Source: Phyllobacterium myrsinacearum (GTDB taxonomy: Bacteria > Pseudomonadota > Alphaproteobacteria > Rhizobiales > Rhizobiaceae). From it: DNA of 64,000 nucleotides. The translations under genes were made by a program, and so were the position numbers. Below are positions 17,496 through 26,054 of the stretch, piece after piece; position 1 is the stretch's first letter; each line of letters starts with the position of its first letter. The stretch is from positions 124,001-188,000 of the forward strand of contig NZ_JACGXN010000007.1 in the NCBI RefSeq assembly GCF_014138285.1, read 5' to 3'. The notes below the pieces were generated by a model. That model saw only the letters and a list, made by a program, of their open reading frames with translations, was not told the origin of the DNA and made no database searches.

Positions 17496-18557
17496 TTAAG
17501 CCTTCTTCTTGGGTTTGGTGGATTTGGCCTTTTCAGCCGCCTTGGAAATCGCAGGCTTCTTTGCCAGTTTGGACAACTGCTTGGTGTAGTCCTTGTAGAG
17601 TGCTCCGGCGCCCCAGCCCTTACCTTTGTTCTGGCGCGACAGGGCATCCATGATGGCCACGAGATTGTCGTCGCGAATGCGTTCCAGCTCGCGGATGGAC
17701 AGGCCATGCGCCTGTTCATCGGATTGTGCAGCGATCTTGTCGACGAGTTCATCGGTGAGTTCAGGCACGTCCATCAGCTTGGTCCACGGCCAGGAAAGGC
17801 AGGGGCCGAACTGGGCCATGAAGTGACGCATACCAGCTTCGCCGCCCGCCACGCGATAAACCTGGAACATGCCCATCTGCGCCCAGCGAATGCCGAACGA
17901 ATAGCGCATGATGTCGTCAAGTTCCTCGACGGTGGTGATGTCATCCTTGATGAGCCAGAGGGCCTCGCGCCAGACGGCCTCGAGCAGGCGGTCGCCGACA
18001 AAGGCTTCGATTTCCTTGCGGATGACCACGGGTTTCATGCCGATGGAGGCGTAGAGTTCCCGCGCGGTTTCGATGGCTTCCGGCGACGTCAGCTTGCCGC
18101 CGACGATTTCAACCAGCGGCAGCAGGTAGACCGGATTGTAAGGGTGGCCGACAACGAGGCGCTCGGGATGCTTCATCGACGTCTGCATGTCAGACGGCAG
18201 GATGCCTGACGTGGACGAGCCGATGATGGCGTCAATGGCCGCATGCTTGTCGATTTCCGCCAGCACCTTGTGCTTGAGGTCGAGGCGTTCCGGCACGCTT
18301 TCCTGAATAAAATTGGCACCGGCAACAGCCTCGGCAATCGTCTTGGCAAAAGTCAGTTTGCCCTCTTTGGGCAGGCCGCCGGGAACCATGGTCTTGTAGG
18401 CGCGGCGTGAATTCTTCATCACCTCGCTGACCTTGCGTTCCGCTTCCGGGTCCGGATCGAAGATCGACACGTCGATACCGTTGAGGATGAGACGGGCAAC
18501 CCAGCCCGCACCAATGACGCCGCCGCCGACGGCTGCCGCTTTGCGAATGACGCTCAT
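17496..18557 (-). CDS. L-carnitine 3-dehydrogenase
   Basis: Predicted 353-residue NAD-dependent enzyme of the 3-hydroxyacyl-CoA dehydrogenase family. It oxidises carnitine to 3-dehydrocarnitine. The dinucleotide fold begins with VGGGVIGAGWVARLI (10-24), followed by SSTSGILPSDMQ and HPYNPVYLLPLVEIVGG, which fit carnitine dehydrogenases better than fatty acid enzymes. The C-terminus is lysine-rich (KAAEKAKSTKPKKKA). It ends after the dehydrogenase domain, while some rhizobia carry a form fused to a thioesterase; here the thioesterase is a separate gene at 20627-21106. It begins 4 bases after the stop of the cleavage-enzyme gene. Confidence 0.88.
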   Translation of the reverse strand: MSVIRKAAAVGGGVIGAGWVARLILNGIDVSIFDPDPEAERKVSEVMKNSRRAYKTMVPGGLPKEGKLTFAKTIAEAVAGANFIQESVPERLDLKHKVLAEIDKHAAIDAIIGSSTSGILPSDMQTSMKHPERLVVGHPYNPVYLLPLVEIVGGKLTSPEAIETARELYASIGMKPVVIRKEIEAFVGDRLLEAVWREALWLIKDDITTVEELDDIMRYSFGIRWAQMGMFQVYRVAGGEAGMRHFMAQFGPCLSWPWTKLMDVPELTDELVDKIAAQSDEQAHGLSIRELERIRDDNLVAIMDALSRQNKGKGWGAGALYKDYTKQLSKLAKKPAISKAAEKAKSTKPKKKA

Positions 18558-18561
18558 GATC

Positions 18562-19467
18562 TTACCAGCCCTTTGTCAGTTTCATGCGGGAACGAACCTC
18601 GTCAGGTCCGATGATCCTCGCGCCCATGCCTTCGGCGACCTTCACGGCCCGTTCGACCAACTGGCCGTTGGTGGCAAGGACACCCTTGTCGAGCCAGATA
18701 TTGTCTTCAAGGCCCACGCGGATATTGCCGCCGGCCAGCATGGCCATGGCGGCATAGGGCAACTGGTTGCGGCCGATGGAGAAGGCCGAGAACGTCCAGT
18801 TGGCAGGCAGGTTGTTGGTCAACGCCAGCAGCGTGTTGATATCGTCGGGGGCGCCCCACGGAATGCCCATGCAGAGCTGCACCATGACAGGATCTTCCAG
18901 CAGTTTCTGGTCATAGAGCCATTTGGCTAGCAGTAGATGGCCGGTATCGAAAATTTCGACTTCCGGACGCACGCCCAGCGCCTTGATCTGCGCTGCCATG
19001 TCTTTCAGCATGGCAGGCGTATTGGTCATGACGTAATCGCCTTCGCCGAAATTCATCGTGCCGCAGTCAAGCGTGCAGATTTCCGGGCGCAGCTTGGCCA
19101 CATGCACGAGACGTTCCGTAGCACCGACCATATCGGTGCCATTGGGAGAGGGCGGCATCGGCTGTTCGGTGCTGCCAAGCGTCAGGTCACCGCCCATGCC
19201 GGCGGTGAGGTTCAGCACCATGTCGACGCCGGATGCCTTGATCAGATCGACCACTTCCGCATAGAGCGCGACATCGCGCGAACCCTTGCCGGTCTTCGGA
19301 TCGCGCACATGGATATGCGCCACGGCGGCACCGGCATTGGCGGCGGATATGCACTCGTCGGCGATCTGGCGCGGGGTGACCGGAACCTTGTCGGAACGGC
19401 CTGTCGTATCGCCCGCTCCGGTGACGGCACAGGTGATGAATACGTCGCGATTGGGGGTGAGTCCCAT
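18562..19467 (-). CDS. BKACE-family 3-dehydrocarnitine:acetyl-CoA cleavage enzyme
   Basis: Predicted 301-residue TIM-barrel metalloenzyme of the beta-keto acid cleavage (DUF849) family. The reaction expected here is 3-dehydrocarnitine plus acetyl-CoA giving betainyl-CoA and acetoacetate. The zinc-binding pair is in [11 protein letters not shown] (50-60), and further family features are [11 protein letters not shown] near 80-90 and [16 protein letters not shown]. This corresponds to CdhC of Pseudomonas aeruginosa. It is the first gene of the six-gene leftward operon, with TGGGAGC upstream of its ATG, and is divergent from the regulator gene. The pairing with carnitine dehydrogenase makes the substrate call fairly secure. 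Confidence 0.87.
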   Translation of the reverse strand: MGLTPNRDVFITCAVTGAGDTTGRSDKVPVTPRQIADECISAANAGAAVAHIHVRDPKTGKGSRDVALYAEVVDLIKASGVDMVLNLTAGMGGDLTLGSTEQPMPPSPNGTDMVGATERLVHVAKLRPEICTLDCGTMNFGEGDYVMTNTPAMLKDMAAQIKALGVRPEVEIFDTGHLLLAKWLYDQKLLEDPVMVQLCMGIPWGAPDDINTLLALTNNLPANWTFSAFSIGRNQLPYAAMAMLAGGNIRVGLEDNIWLDKGVLATNGQLVERAVKVAEGMGARIIGPDEVRSRMKLTKGW

Positions 19468-19508
19468 TGCATTGCTCCCATTTTTCCGTTGAGCAAATCA
19501 TGCAGCTG

Positions 19509-19529
19509 TTGCAAATGCATGCTTTGCAA
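19509..19529. promoter_or_regulatory. Inverted repeat in the carnitine operon/regulator divergent promoter
   Basis: TTGCAAA (19509-19515) and TTTGCAA (19523-19529) form a perfect inverted repeat around TGCATGC. It lies in the 79-base gap between the BKACE gene and the GATase1-AraC regulator gene, so it could control both. It is a candidate site for that regulator; the assignment is inference. Confidence 0.5.
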
Positions 19530-19546
19530 TATACGAACTTGATTTG

Positions 19547-20533
19547 ATGAATAGCGAAACATCGCCACTCTTTTTGCCCGATACCAAAACGCTTGATGTG
19601 ACGGTTCTCGTCTTCAGCGGCGCATCACTGATGTGCGTGGCATCGACCATCGATCCCATGCGCGCGGCCAATCGCGTCTCGGGCAGCAACCTGTTCCAAT
19701 GGCGGATTGTTTCATTGGATGGAAACCCTGCCATTACTACCTGCGGCCTACCGATTGCCGTCTCAGGCGCATTCAATCCAGCTGACAAGGCCGACATGCT
19801 GTTGATGATCGGCGGGTTCGGCACCTCAGATATTTCGCGAACCACCTTTACCGCCAGCCTGCGCCGCGCCACACATCATTACCGGATGATCGGCGGCATC
19901 GAGGCCGGATCGTGGCTGCTCGGCAGGGCGGGGCTGCTGCGGGGGCGCCGTGCCACCACCCATTGGGAAGACATGGAGGAGTTCACCGCCGAATTTCCCG
20001 AGGCGGACATCCGGCCCGACCGCTATGTCATCGACGGGCCGGTTTTCACCACGGGTGGCGCATCGCCGACCTTCGATCTGATGCTGCATCTTATCCGTTC
20101 GCGCTGCGGCATGTCCGTCGCGCTCGATGTGGCAAGCGTGTTCATCTATGACGAAGCCCATGCTTCCAACGACGCCCAGCCGCTTGTCTCGCTTGGAAGG
20201 CTCGACGATGTCCATCCGAAACTCGCCACCGCGATCCGTTTGATGGAGAACCATCTCGATGCACCGCTCACCATTGGCGCGATAGCCAAACGCTGCGGCC
20301 TGAGCGCGCGCAGCCTCGAAAAGATTTTTGCAAAAGCGGTGGGTGAAGGACCGGGCCGCTACTATCTGCGGTTGCGCCTGAAGATCGCGCGGCGGCTGAT
20401 CACCGATACAAAGACACCGCTGGCCGATATCGCCGCACGCACGGGTTTTTCATCGGCGGCAGCATTCGCCCGCACATTCCGGACATTTGAAGGCAAGCCG
20501 CCGAGCAGTCTGCGTGCAGCAACCAATCGATAG
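19547..20533 (+). CDS. GATase1-like/AraC-family regulator, probable carnitine-responsive activator (CdhR-like)
   Basis: Predicted 328-residue transcription factor. The N-terminal half has a DJ-1/PfpI (class I glutamine amidotransferase-like) fold, with DVTVLVFSGASLMCVASTID near 17-36, and the C-terminal 100 residues hold two AraC helix-turn-helix motifs (TIGAIAKRCGLSARSLEKIF and PLADIAARTGFSSAAAFARTF). In pseudomonads this architecture includes CdhR, GbdR and ArgR, which respond to carnitine, betaine and arginine. It sits between the carnitine operon and the thioesterase gene, which suggests the CdhR role. ATG at 19547 is used, though TTG just before it is also possible and no strong ribosome site is visible. 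Confidence 0.85.
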   Translation: MNSETSPLFLPDTKTLDVTVLVFSGASLMCVASTIDPMRAANRVSGSNLFQWRIVSLDGNPAITTCGLPIAVSGAFNPADKADMLLMIGGFGTSDISRTTFTASLRRATHHYRMIGGIEAGSWLLGRAGLLRGRRATTHWEDMEEFTAEFPEADIRPDRYVIDGPVFTTGGASPTFDLMLHLIRSRCGMSVALDVASVFIYDEAHASNDAQPLVSLGRLDDVHPKLATAIRLMENHLDAPLTIGAIAKRCGLSARSLEKIFAKAVGEGPGRYYLRLRLKIARRLITDTKTPLADIAARTGFSSAAAFARTFRTFEGKPPSSLRAATNR

Positions 20534-20626
20534 GGTGCCGCCATTCCTAGTCGTTTTTGACACAGTGGGCGGACGGCTGCCATGGTTCAAATGCCGCCGG
20601 GTTTTATCAACGAGGGAAATACCAGC

Positions 20627-21106
20627 ATGCCAGAAGGTGAATTGTACCGCTCCGCACCGATAGCCATGGAAAAGGAATGGATCGATTACAACGGCCACCT
20701 GAACATGGCCTATTACAACGTGGTGTTTGATCGGGGCGGTGATGAATTCCTTGCCGAACTGGGTTTCGGCCCGAAATACGCGGCGGAACGCAAGCTGACG
20801 ATCTACACCGCCGAAGTGCATATTTGCTATGTGCAGGAGATCCATCTCGACCATCTGGTGACCGTCACCAGCCAGCTCATCGATTTTGACGGCAAGCGTC
20901 TGCATACATATAACGAGATCATTCACGTTGATGGCTGGGTTGCCGCAACAGCCGAGGTGCTGTCGCTCCATGTCGACATGAACGGGCCGAAGGTTGTGCC
21001 GTTCCCGGACGATGTGCTGCCAAAGCTTGAATTTTACAAGGCGGCCCATGCGAAACTGGGGATTCCAGAGCGTGTTGGACGGTCTATCGGAATTAAGAGG
21101 AAGTAG
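20627..21106 (+). CDS. 4-hydroxybenzoyl-CoA thioesterase-like protein, probable betainyl-CoA thioesterase
   Basis: Predicted 159-residue hotdog-fold thioesterase. The active-site region is EKEWIDYNGHLNMAYYNVVFD near 15-35, typical of the family to which CdhB of Pseudomonas belongs. It would hydrolyse betainyl-CoA to glycine betaine, and perhaps carnitinyl-CoA to carnitine, since two thioester hydrolyses are needed between gamma-butyrobetaine and betaine. The start at 20627 follows a GAGGG motif; an in-frame ATG at 20582 would add 15 residues. It follows the regulator gene on the same strand and ends just before repeat B3. Confidence 0.83.
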   Translation: MPEGELYRSAPIAMEKEWIDYNGHLNMAYYNVVFDRGGDEFLAELGFGPKYAAERKLTIYTAEVHICYVQEIHLDHLVTVTSQLIDFDGKRLHTYNEIIHVDGWVAATAEVLSLHVDMNGPKVVPFPDDVLPKLEFYKAAHAKLGIPERVGRSIGIKRK

Positions 21107-21111
21107 GTTTG

Positions 21112-21271
21112 CCCCCCCCCTCTGGGCTGTCGCCCATCTCCCCCACAAGGGGGGAGATCAGCCTTCATATCTATTTCAGCTAATCTTCAGGAGTTGGAAA
21201 TTGAACGAGATATTAATGTCAATGTGATCTCCCCCCTTGTGGGGGAGATGTCCGACAGGACAGAGGGGGGG
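21112..21271. repeat. Family B inverted-end element, copy B3
   Basis: About 160 bases between two convergent genes. The ends are inverted copies of each other, each with a nested ATCTCCCCC-ACAA-GGGGGGAGAT palindrome. The core begins GCCTTCAT and contains TTCAGCTAATC, shared with B4. The outer arms differ by a few changes (CTGTCG-type variants). A run of about nine C opens the element. It may serve as a two-way terminator. Confidence 0.85.
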
Positions 21272-21294
21272 TGAGACAACGGCAATCATCAACT

Positions 21295-22191
21295 TCATCC
21301 CCCAAACTGCTCCACCAGCCACTTCTCGAATTGGCGAATCCGCGTTTCATTGACCCGCTCCTTGCGGCAGATCATGTACCACGCGCCGGGTTGCGGGACT
21401 TTTAGCGGAAACGGTGCCACCAGACGCCCGGCCTTCAGATCGTCGGCGACGAGAAAGCCCGGCGCGATGGCCAGTCCCTGACCGTCCAGAGCCGATTGCA
21501 GGGCGGCAAGATAAGTGTCGAATTTCAGCGTCACGGCCTGACCGCTGTCGGCAATCCCGGCGGCATCGAGCCACGTGCCCCAGTCCTCTGGTGCCGTATA
21601 GAGCGCCAGACGCGGCACCTTGTGGAGCGCTTTTGCTCCGGCGTCGCCCTCGATTCGCGCTGCAACTGCCGCGCTGCACACCGGAAACATCTCGGCTTTG
21701 ACAAGCAACCGGTAGTGCAGGTTCATCCGCTCCGGCCGGGTCGTGTGGATGATGCCGATGTCGGAACTGTCGATATTGAGTTCCCAGTCGAGCTGGCTTG
21801 TACCGATGCGGATGGCCAGGTTCGGATTGACCTTGCGGAAGTCCGTCAGGCGGGGAATGAGCCAGCGGATGGCAAACGTTGCATAGGTTTCAAGCGCCAG
21901 ATCGTCCGTTGTGCCAAGCCGGTTGATCAATGCCGTGCCACGAGCGATTTTTTCGAAGGCATCGCGCATATAGGGATAGTACAGCGTCCCGGCATCGGTC
22001 AGCGCCACACCGCGCGGCAGGCGTTCGAACAGTTTTACCCCGAGAATAGCCTCCAGCTCGGAAATGCGATGGCTGATGGCCGATTGCGTCACGCCCAGCT
22101 CATCGCCTGCCAGTCGAAAACTCAGCAGGCGGGCCGACGCTTCAAACGCGCGCAACGCGCCGAGCGGGGGTATTCTGGGCTTCGACATCAT
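21295..22191 (-). CDS. LysR-family transcriptional regulator (GcvA-like)
   Basis: Predicted 298-residue LysR regulator. The N-terminal winged helix is textbook: RIPPLGALRAFEASARLLSF, then AGDELGVTQSAISHRISELEAILG and LFERLPRGVALTDAG. The rest is the periplasmic-binding-like effector domain. The layout LGALRAFEA and the low-complexity of the linker resemble GcvA, the regulator of glycine cleavage. It is transcribed away from the glycine betaine oxygenase gene, with 150 bases between the starts, so it probably controls that gene and itself. The ligand is unknown; glycine, betaine or dimethylglycine would fit. ATG at 22188 is an equally good start. Confidence 0.88.
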   Translation of the reverse strand: MMSKPRIPPLGALRAFEASARLLSFRLAGDELGVTQSAISHRISELEAILGVKLFERLPRGVALTDAGTLYYPYMRDAFEKIARGTALINRLGTTDDLALETYATFAIRWLIPRLTDFRKVNPNLAIRIGTSQLDWELNIDSSDIGIIHTTRPERMNLHYRLLVKAEMFPVCSAAVAARIEGDAGAKALHKVPRLALYTAPEDWGTWLDAAGIADSGQAVTLKFDTYLAALQSALDGQGLAIAPGFLVADDLKAGRLVAPFPLKVPQPGAWYMICRKERVNETRIRQFEKWLVEQFGG

Positions 22192-22221
22192 CGGGCGGCA
22201 TCCTGTAAAACAGACTATTGA

Positions 22222-22281
22222 GAATAATTCATGTCTTGATGAGCAACCATCGCTTGAATGCAGCCCAATGCGGAATCATTC
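22222..22281. promoter_or_regulatory. Paired GAAT-N-ATTC sites in LysR/gbcA divergent promoter
   Basis: Two short palindromes of the form GAAT-N-ATTC lie at 22222-22230 and 22273-22281, 51 bases apart (about five helical turns), between the LysR gene and the Rieske oxygenase gene. The spacing on one DNA face suits a tetrameric LysR protein. They are candidate binding sites. Confidence 0.45.
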
Positions 22282-22341
22282 TAATCTGCGACGCATCTCA
22301 GAAACAATAAGCGTTCGGGAACAATCTTTTCGGAGAATGAA

Positions 22342-23574
22342 ATGGGTGCAGAACAGGTCTTTGCAGAAATTGCGCCGTCCCTGGACAAGATTGATCGCCT
22401 GATCGCCGAGCACAAAGCCGGTCACGGGCTGGTGCGTGCCTTCTACATGGACCCGGATGTCTACGTCAGGGACATGGAGCGCGTTTTCCGCCGCCATTGG
22501 CACTGTATCGGCCATGCCAGCATCATTCCCAATGCGGGCGATTTCGAGCTGTTCAAGATCGATACGGAAGCAGTGATCGTCTCGCGCACCGAGGATGGTT
22601 CGATCCATGCGTTTCTCAACGTCTGCCGCCATCGCGGCGCCGAGGTCTGCACGCAGCAGAAGGGCAATGCCCGCTTCTTTGTCTGCCCCTACCACGCGTG
22701 GACTTACATGAATGATGGCAGCCTGCGCGCAGCGCGGCTGATGCCGCGGGATTTCGATCGCAGCGCGCATGGCTTGAAAAAACTGCATGTGCGCGTCGCC
22801 GAAGGGCTGGTCTTCATCTGCTTTGCCGACGAACCGCTGAATTTCGACATCATCGAGCAGTCGCTGCGCACCACCTGCGGGCAATATGGCTGGGCCGACG
22901 CCAAGGTGGCGCACCGCGAAACCTATCCGGTCGATGCCAACTGGAAGCTGGCCGTCGAAAATTACGTCGAGTGCTACCATTGCGGCCCAGCGCATCCGGA
23001 ATATTCGCAGACCCATGCGCTGGAGCAGCCGGCGGAAAAAATCGTCGAACTGAATGCCCGGATGGAGCAGCGCACCTGCGCGCTTGGCATCGATATCGCC
23101 ACCGGCGATCATTGGCAGAGTTCGGCACAGGGCAATGAAACGATTCATACGTTCCGCTATGCGCTTTATGAGGGCGTATCGAGCGGCAGCGAGGATGGCT
23201 CGCCTATTGGCCCGTTGATGGGGCGTTTTACCGAATTCGATGGCGGTGTGACCTCCATCCACCTTGGCGGCACCAGTTTTCTGGTCTGCTACCCCGATCA
23301 CGGCATGATTTATCGTTTCATTCCGAAGACTGCCGACACATGCGAGATGGAGCTGATCTGGCTGGTGCGCGGCGATGCCGAAGAGGGCAAGGATTACGAT
23401 CTGGAAAAGCTGACATGGCTTTGGAAAGTGACCACCGCCGAGGACAAGACGATCATCGAACACACGGCGCGCGGCGTCCGCTCGCACTATTTCGTGCCGG
23501 GGCCCATCGCACCGATGGAATACAACGAGTTGCGGTACATCCAGTGGTACCTCGATGAAATCGCACGGGCGTAA
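22342..23574 (+). CDS. gbcA: Glycine betaine monooxygenase, Rieske oxygenase subunit (GbcA-like)
   Basis: Predicted 410-residue Rieske non-haem iron oxygenase. It demethylates glycine betaine to dimethylglycine with release of formaldehyde. The Rieske cluster ligands are CRHRG (Cys95, His97) and CPYHAW (Cys115, His118); the mononuclear iron site is in ENYVECYHCGPAHPEYS with His213 and His218. Length and the terminal PMEYNELRYIQWYLDEIARA match GbcA of Pseudomonas and the rhizobial homologues. GGAGA sits 5 bases before the ATG. It leads an operon with two flavoprotein demethylase genes. The ferredoxin reductase partner (GbcB) is not in this window and must come from elsewhere. Confidence 0.88.
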   Translation: MGAEQVFAEIAPSLDKIDRLIAEHKAGHGLVRAFYMDPDVYVRDMERVFRRHWHCIGHASIIPNAGDFELFKIDTEAVIVSRTEDGSIHAFLNVCRHRGAEVCTQQKGNARFFVCPYHAWTYMNDGSLRAARLMPRDFDRSAHGLKKLHVRVAEGLVFICFADEPLNFDIIEQSLRTTCGQYGWADAKVAHRETYPVDANWKLAVENYVECYHCGPAHPEYSQTHALEQPAEKIVELNARMEQRTCALGIDIATGDHWQSSAQGNETIHTFRYALYEGVSSGSEDGSPIGPLMGRFTEFDGGVTSIHLGGTSFLVCYPDHGMIYRFIPKTADTCEMELIWLVRGDAEEGKDYDLEKLTWLWKVTTAEDKTIIEHTARGVRSHYFVPGPIAPMEYNELRYIQWYLDEIARA

Positions 23575-23606
23575 GCCAAACAGCATGAGTTCATGGGAGA
23601 CTGTAT

Positions 23607-26054
23607 ATGTCTGAATTTCCAACGTCGGCGCGGGTCGTCATCATTGGCGGCGGGGCGGTCGGCGTCTCGTCGCTGTATCATCTCGCCAAGGCGGGATGGA
23701 CCGATTGCGTGCTTTTGGAAAAGAACGAGCTGACATCGGGTTCCACCTGGCATGCGGCGGGCAATGTGCCGACCTTCTCCGCCTCGTGGTCGGTGATGAA
23801 CATGCAGCGCTATTCCGCCGAGCTGTACCGGCGGCTGGCGCAGGAAGTCGACTATCCCATGAACTACCACGTCACCGGCTCGCTGCGGCTCGCCCATGGC
23901 AAGGAACGCATGCGCGAGTTCCAGCGCGTCAAAAGCATGGGGCGCTATCAGGGCATGGATATCGACGTGCTCGGTGTCGATGAGATCAACGGCCGCTATC
24001 CCTTCCTGTCGACTCACGATCTGGAGGGCGCGCTGTATGACCCCAATGACGGCGATATTGATCCGGCCCAGCTGACGCAGGCTCTTGCCAAGGGCGCGCG
24101 GGATATGGGCGCAAAGATCATCCGCTTCTGTCCGGTGACCGGTGCCCGGCGCGACGGGGATGAATGGGTGATCGCAACGCCGCAGGGCGAGATCCGCTGC
24201 GAATATGTGGTCAATGCCGCCGGTTACCGGGCGCAGGAAATCGGCAAACTGTTTGGCCGAGACGTGCCGATGATGGTCATGAGCCATCAATATCTGCTCT
24301 TTGATGAAATTCCTGAGATTGCCGCATGGAGCCGCGAGCAGGGGCAGAAGCTGCCGCTGCTGCGCGATGTGGATTCATCCTACTATCTCCGGCAGGAAAA
24401 GAACGGCATGAATCTTGGCCCCTATGAACGCAATTGCCGGGCGCACTGGGCCACCTCAGACGATCCGATGCCGGATGATTTCTCTTTCCAGCTGTTTCCT
24501 GACGATCTGGAGCGGCTCGAATGGTATCTGAATGATGCGATCGCGCGCGTGCCGATCCTTGGCACGGCCGGGCTGTCAAAAATCATCAATGGTCCCATTC
24601 CCTATGCACCCGACGGCAACCCGCTGATCGGGCCGATGCCGGGAGTTCCCAATGCATTCGAAGCCTGTGTTTTCACTTTCGGCATCGCGCAGGCGGGCGG
24701 GGCAGGCAAGGTACTGGCGGAATGGGTGACGGAAGGCGCAACCGAATGGGACATGTGGTCCTGCGATCCGCGCCGCTTCACCGCCTTTGCCGATCATGAC
24801 TACAGCGTCGCCAAGGGCGTCGAAGTCTATGGCCACGAATACGCCATCCATTTTCCGCGCCATACGTGGTCGGCCGGACGCAACAAGAAGCTTTCGCCGC
24901 TGCATGAGCGCGTGGCCGGGTTCGGAGCGCAGTTCGGTGCCTATAATGGCTGGGAGCGGGCGAACTGGTATGCGCAACCGGGCGACGACACGTCGGAAGA
25001 AGCCACGCAGACATTTACACGGGAAGGGCCGTGGCAGCAGCGCATCCGCGAGGAATGCCATGCGGTGCGCGATGCGGTCGGCATTCTCGATCTTCCCGGT
25101 TTCTCCCGCTTCAGGGTGAGCGGTGTAGGCGCACGCGACTGGTTGTCCGGCCTGATCACCGGTCTGGTGCCGAAACCCGGCCGTATCGGCCTTGGCTATT
25201 TCGCCGACGCCAAGGGCCGTGTCGTCACCGAAATGTCCATCATGGCCATCGATGAGGACGTGTTTTTCCTCATTACAGCAGGCGTTGCCGAGTGGCACGA
25301 TCTGGAATGGCTGCAAAAACATCTGCCCAATGGCAGTGCGATCAGCATCAGCAATGTCACCGAGCAGTTTTCCTGCCAGATCGTGACCGGGCCGAAGGCA
25401 CGTGACCTCTTTGCCGGTATCTGCGATGCGGACCTCGCCAAATCCTGGCTGTCGCACCAGACAACGCAGATCGCCGGCCGTTATTGCCAGCTTGTGCGCG
25501 TGTCGTTTGCCGGGGAACTAGGCTGGGAAATCCACACCAAAGTCGCCGATACCCAGGCAATTTTCGATGCGGTCTGGCAGGCCGGGCAGCCATACGGGCT
25601 GAAGCCTTTCGGCATGTACGCATTGGACTCGCTGCGGCTGGAAAAGGGCTATCGCGCCTGGAAGGGTGATCTTTCCACCGACTATACGCCGTTGCAAAGC
25701 GGGCTAGACCGTTTCATCAAGTGGGAAAAGCCTGAATTTCTCGGCAAGGCCGCGCTGGAAAGCGAAAAGCAGCAGGGTGCGAAGAAACGCTTCGTCACGT
25801 TGACCGTCGATGCCGGGGATTGCGATGCACCTTATATGTCGACGCTCTGGCACAAGGGCAACATTGTCGGCGAAACCACCTCTGGTGGCTGGGGACACCG
25901 GATCGACAAATCCATCGCGCTTGGCATGCTCAAGACCGAACTCACCGAACCCGGAACGGAAATCGAAGTCGAGATTTTCGGCGAACGCTTCAAGGCCACC
26001 GTGCATCCGGATCAGCCGCTATGGGATCCCGCTAACGAAAGAATCCGCGCATGA
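23607..26054 (+). CDS. FAD-dependent dimethylglycine/sarcosine dehydrogenase-like protein with GcvT domain (1)
   Basis: Predicted 815-residue two-part enzyme. The N-terminal half is a DAO-type flavoprotein: FAD fold VVIIGGGAVGVSSLYHLAKAG (10-30) and TSGSTWHAAG (43-52), whose His49 matches the residue that carries covalent FAD in dimethylglycine and sarcosine dehydrogenases. The C-terminal half, from about 420, is an aminomethyltransferase (GcvT) domain that passes the one-carbon unit to tetrahydrofolate. No signal peptide is seen. It is the second gene after gbcA and overlaps the next paralogue by 4 bases (ATGA). Whether this copy or the next acts on dimethylglycine or sarcosine cannot be told from sequence. 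Confidence 0.88.
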   Translation: MSEFPTSARVVIIGGGAVGVSSLYHLAKAGWTDCVLLEKNELTSGSTWHAAGNVPTFSASWSVMNMQRYSAELYRRLAQEVDYPMNYHVTGSLRLAHGKERMREFQRVKSMGRYQGMDIDVLGVDEINGRYPFLSTHDLEGALYDPNDGDIDPAQLTQALAKGARDMGAKIIRFCPVTGARRDGDEWVIATPQGEIRCEYVVNAAGYRAQEIGKLFGRDVPMMVMSHQYLLFDEIPEIAAWSREQGQKLPLLRDVDSSYYLRQEKNGMNLGPYERNCRAHWATSDDPMPDDFSFQLFPDDLERLEWYLNDAIARVPILGTAGLSKIINGPIPYAPDGNPLIGPMPGVPNAFEACVFTFGIAQAGGAGKVLAEWVTEGATEWDMWSCDPRRFTAFADHDYSVAKGVEVYGHEYAIHFPRHTWSAGRNKKLSPLHERVAGFGAQFGAYNGWERANWYAQPGDDTSEEATQTFTREGPWQQRIREECHAVRDAVGILDLPGFSRFRVSGVGARDWLSGLITGLVPKPGRIGLGYFADAKGRVVTEMSIMAIDEDVFFLITAGVAEWHDLEWLQKHLPNGSAISISNVTEQFSCQIVTGPKARDLFAGICDADLAKSWLSHQTTQIAGRYCQLVRVSFAGELGWEIHTKVADTQAIFDAVWQAGQPYGLKPFGMYALDSLRLEKGYRAWKGDLSTDYTPLQSGLDRFIKWEKPEFLGKAALESEKQQGAKKRFVTLTVDAGDCDAPYMSTLWHKGNIVGETTSGGWGHRIDKSIALGMLKTELTEPGTEIEVEIFGERFKATVHPDQPLWDPANERIRA

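Noticed and set aside
22276-23622. A 448-codon open frame opposite gbcA, and similar long antisense frames at 27119-28333, 5285-6415 and 7388-8167
   Set aside because: They lie wholly opposite genes with clear family motifs, have no ribosome sites or similarity of their own, and are expected from the GC-rich codon pattern.
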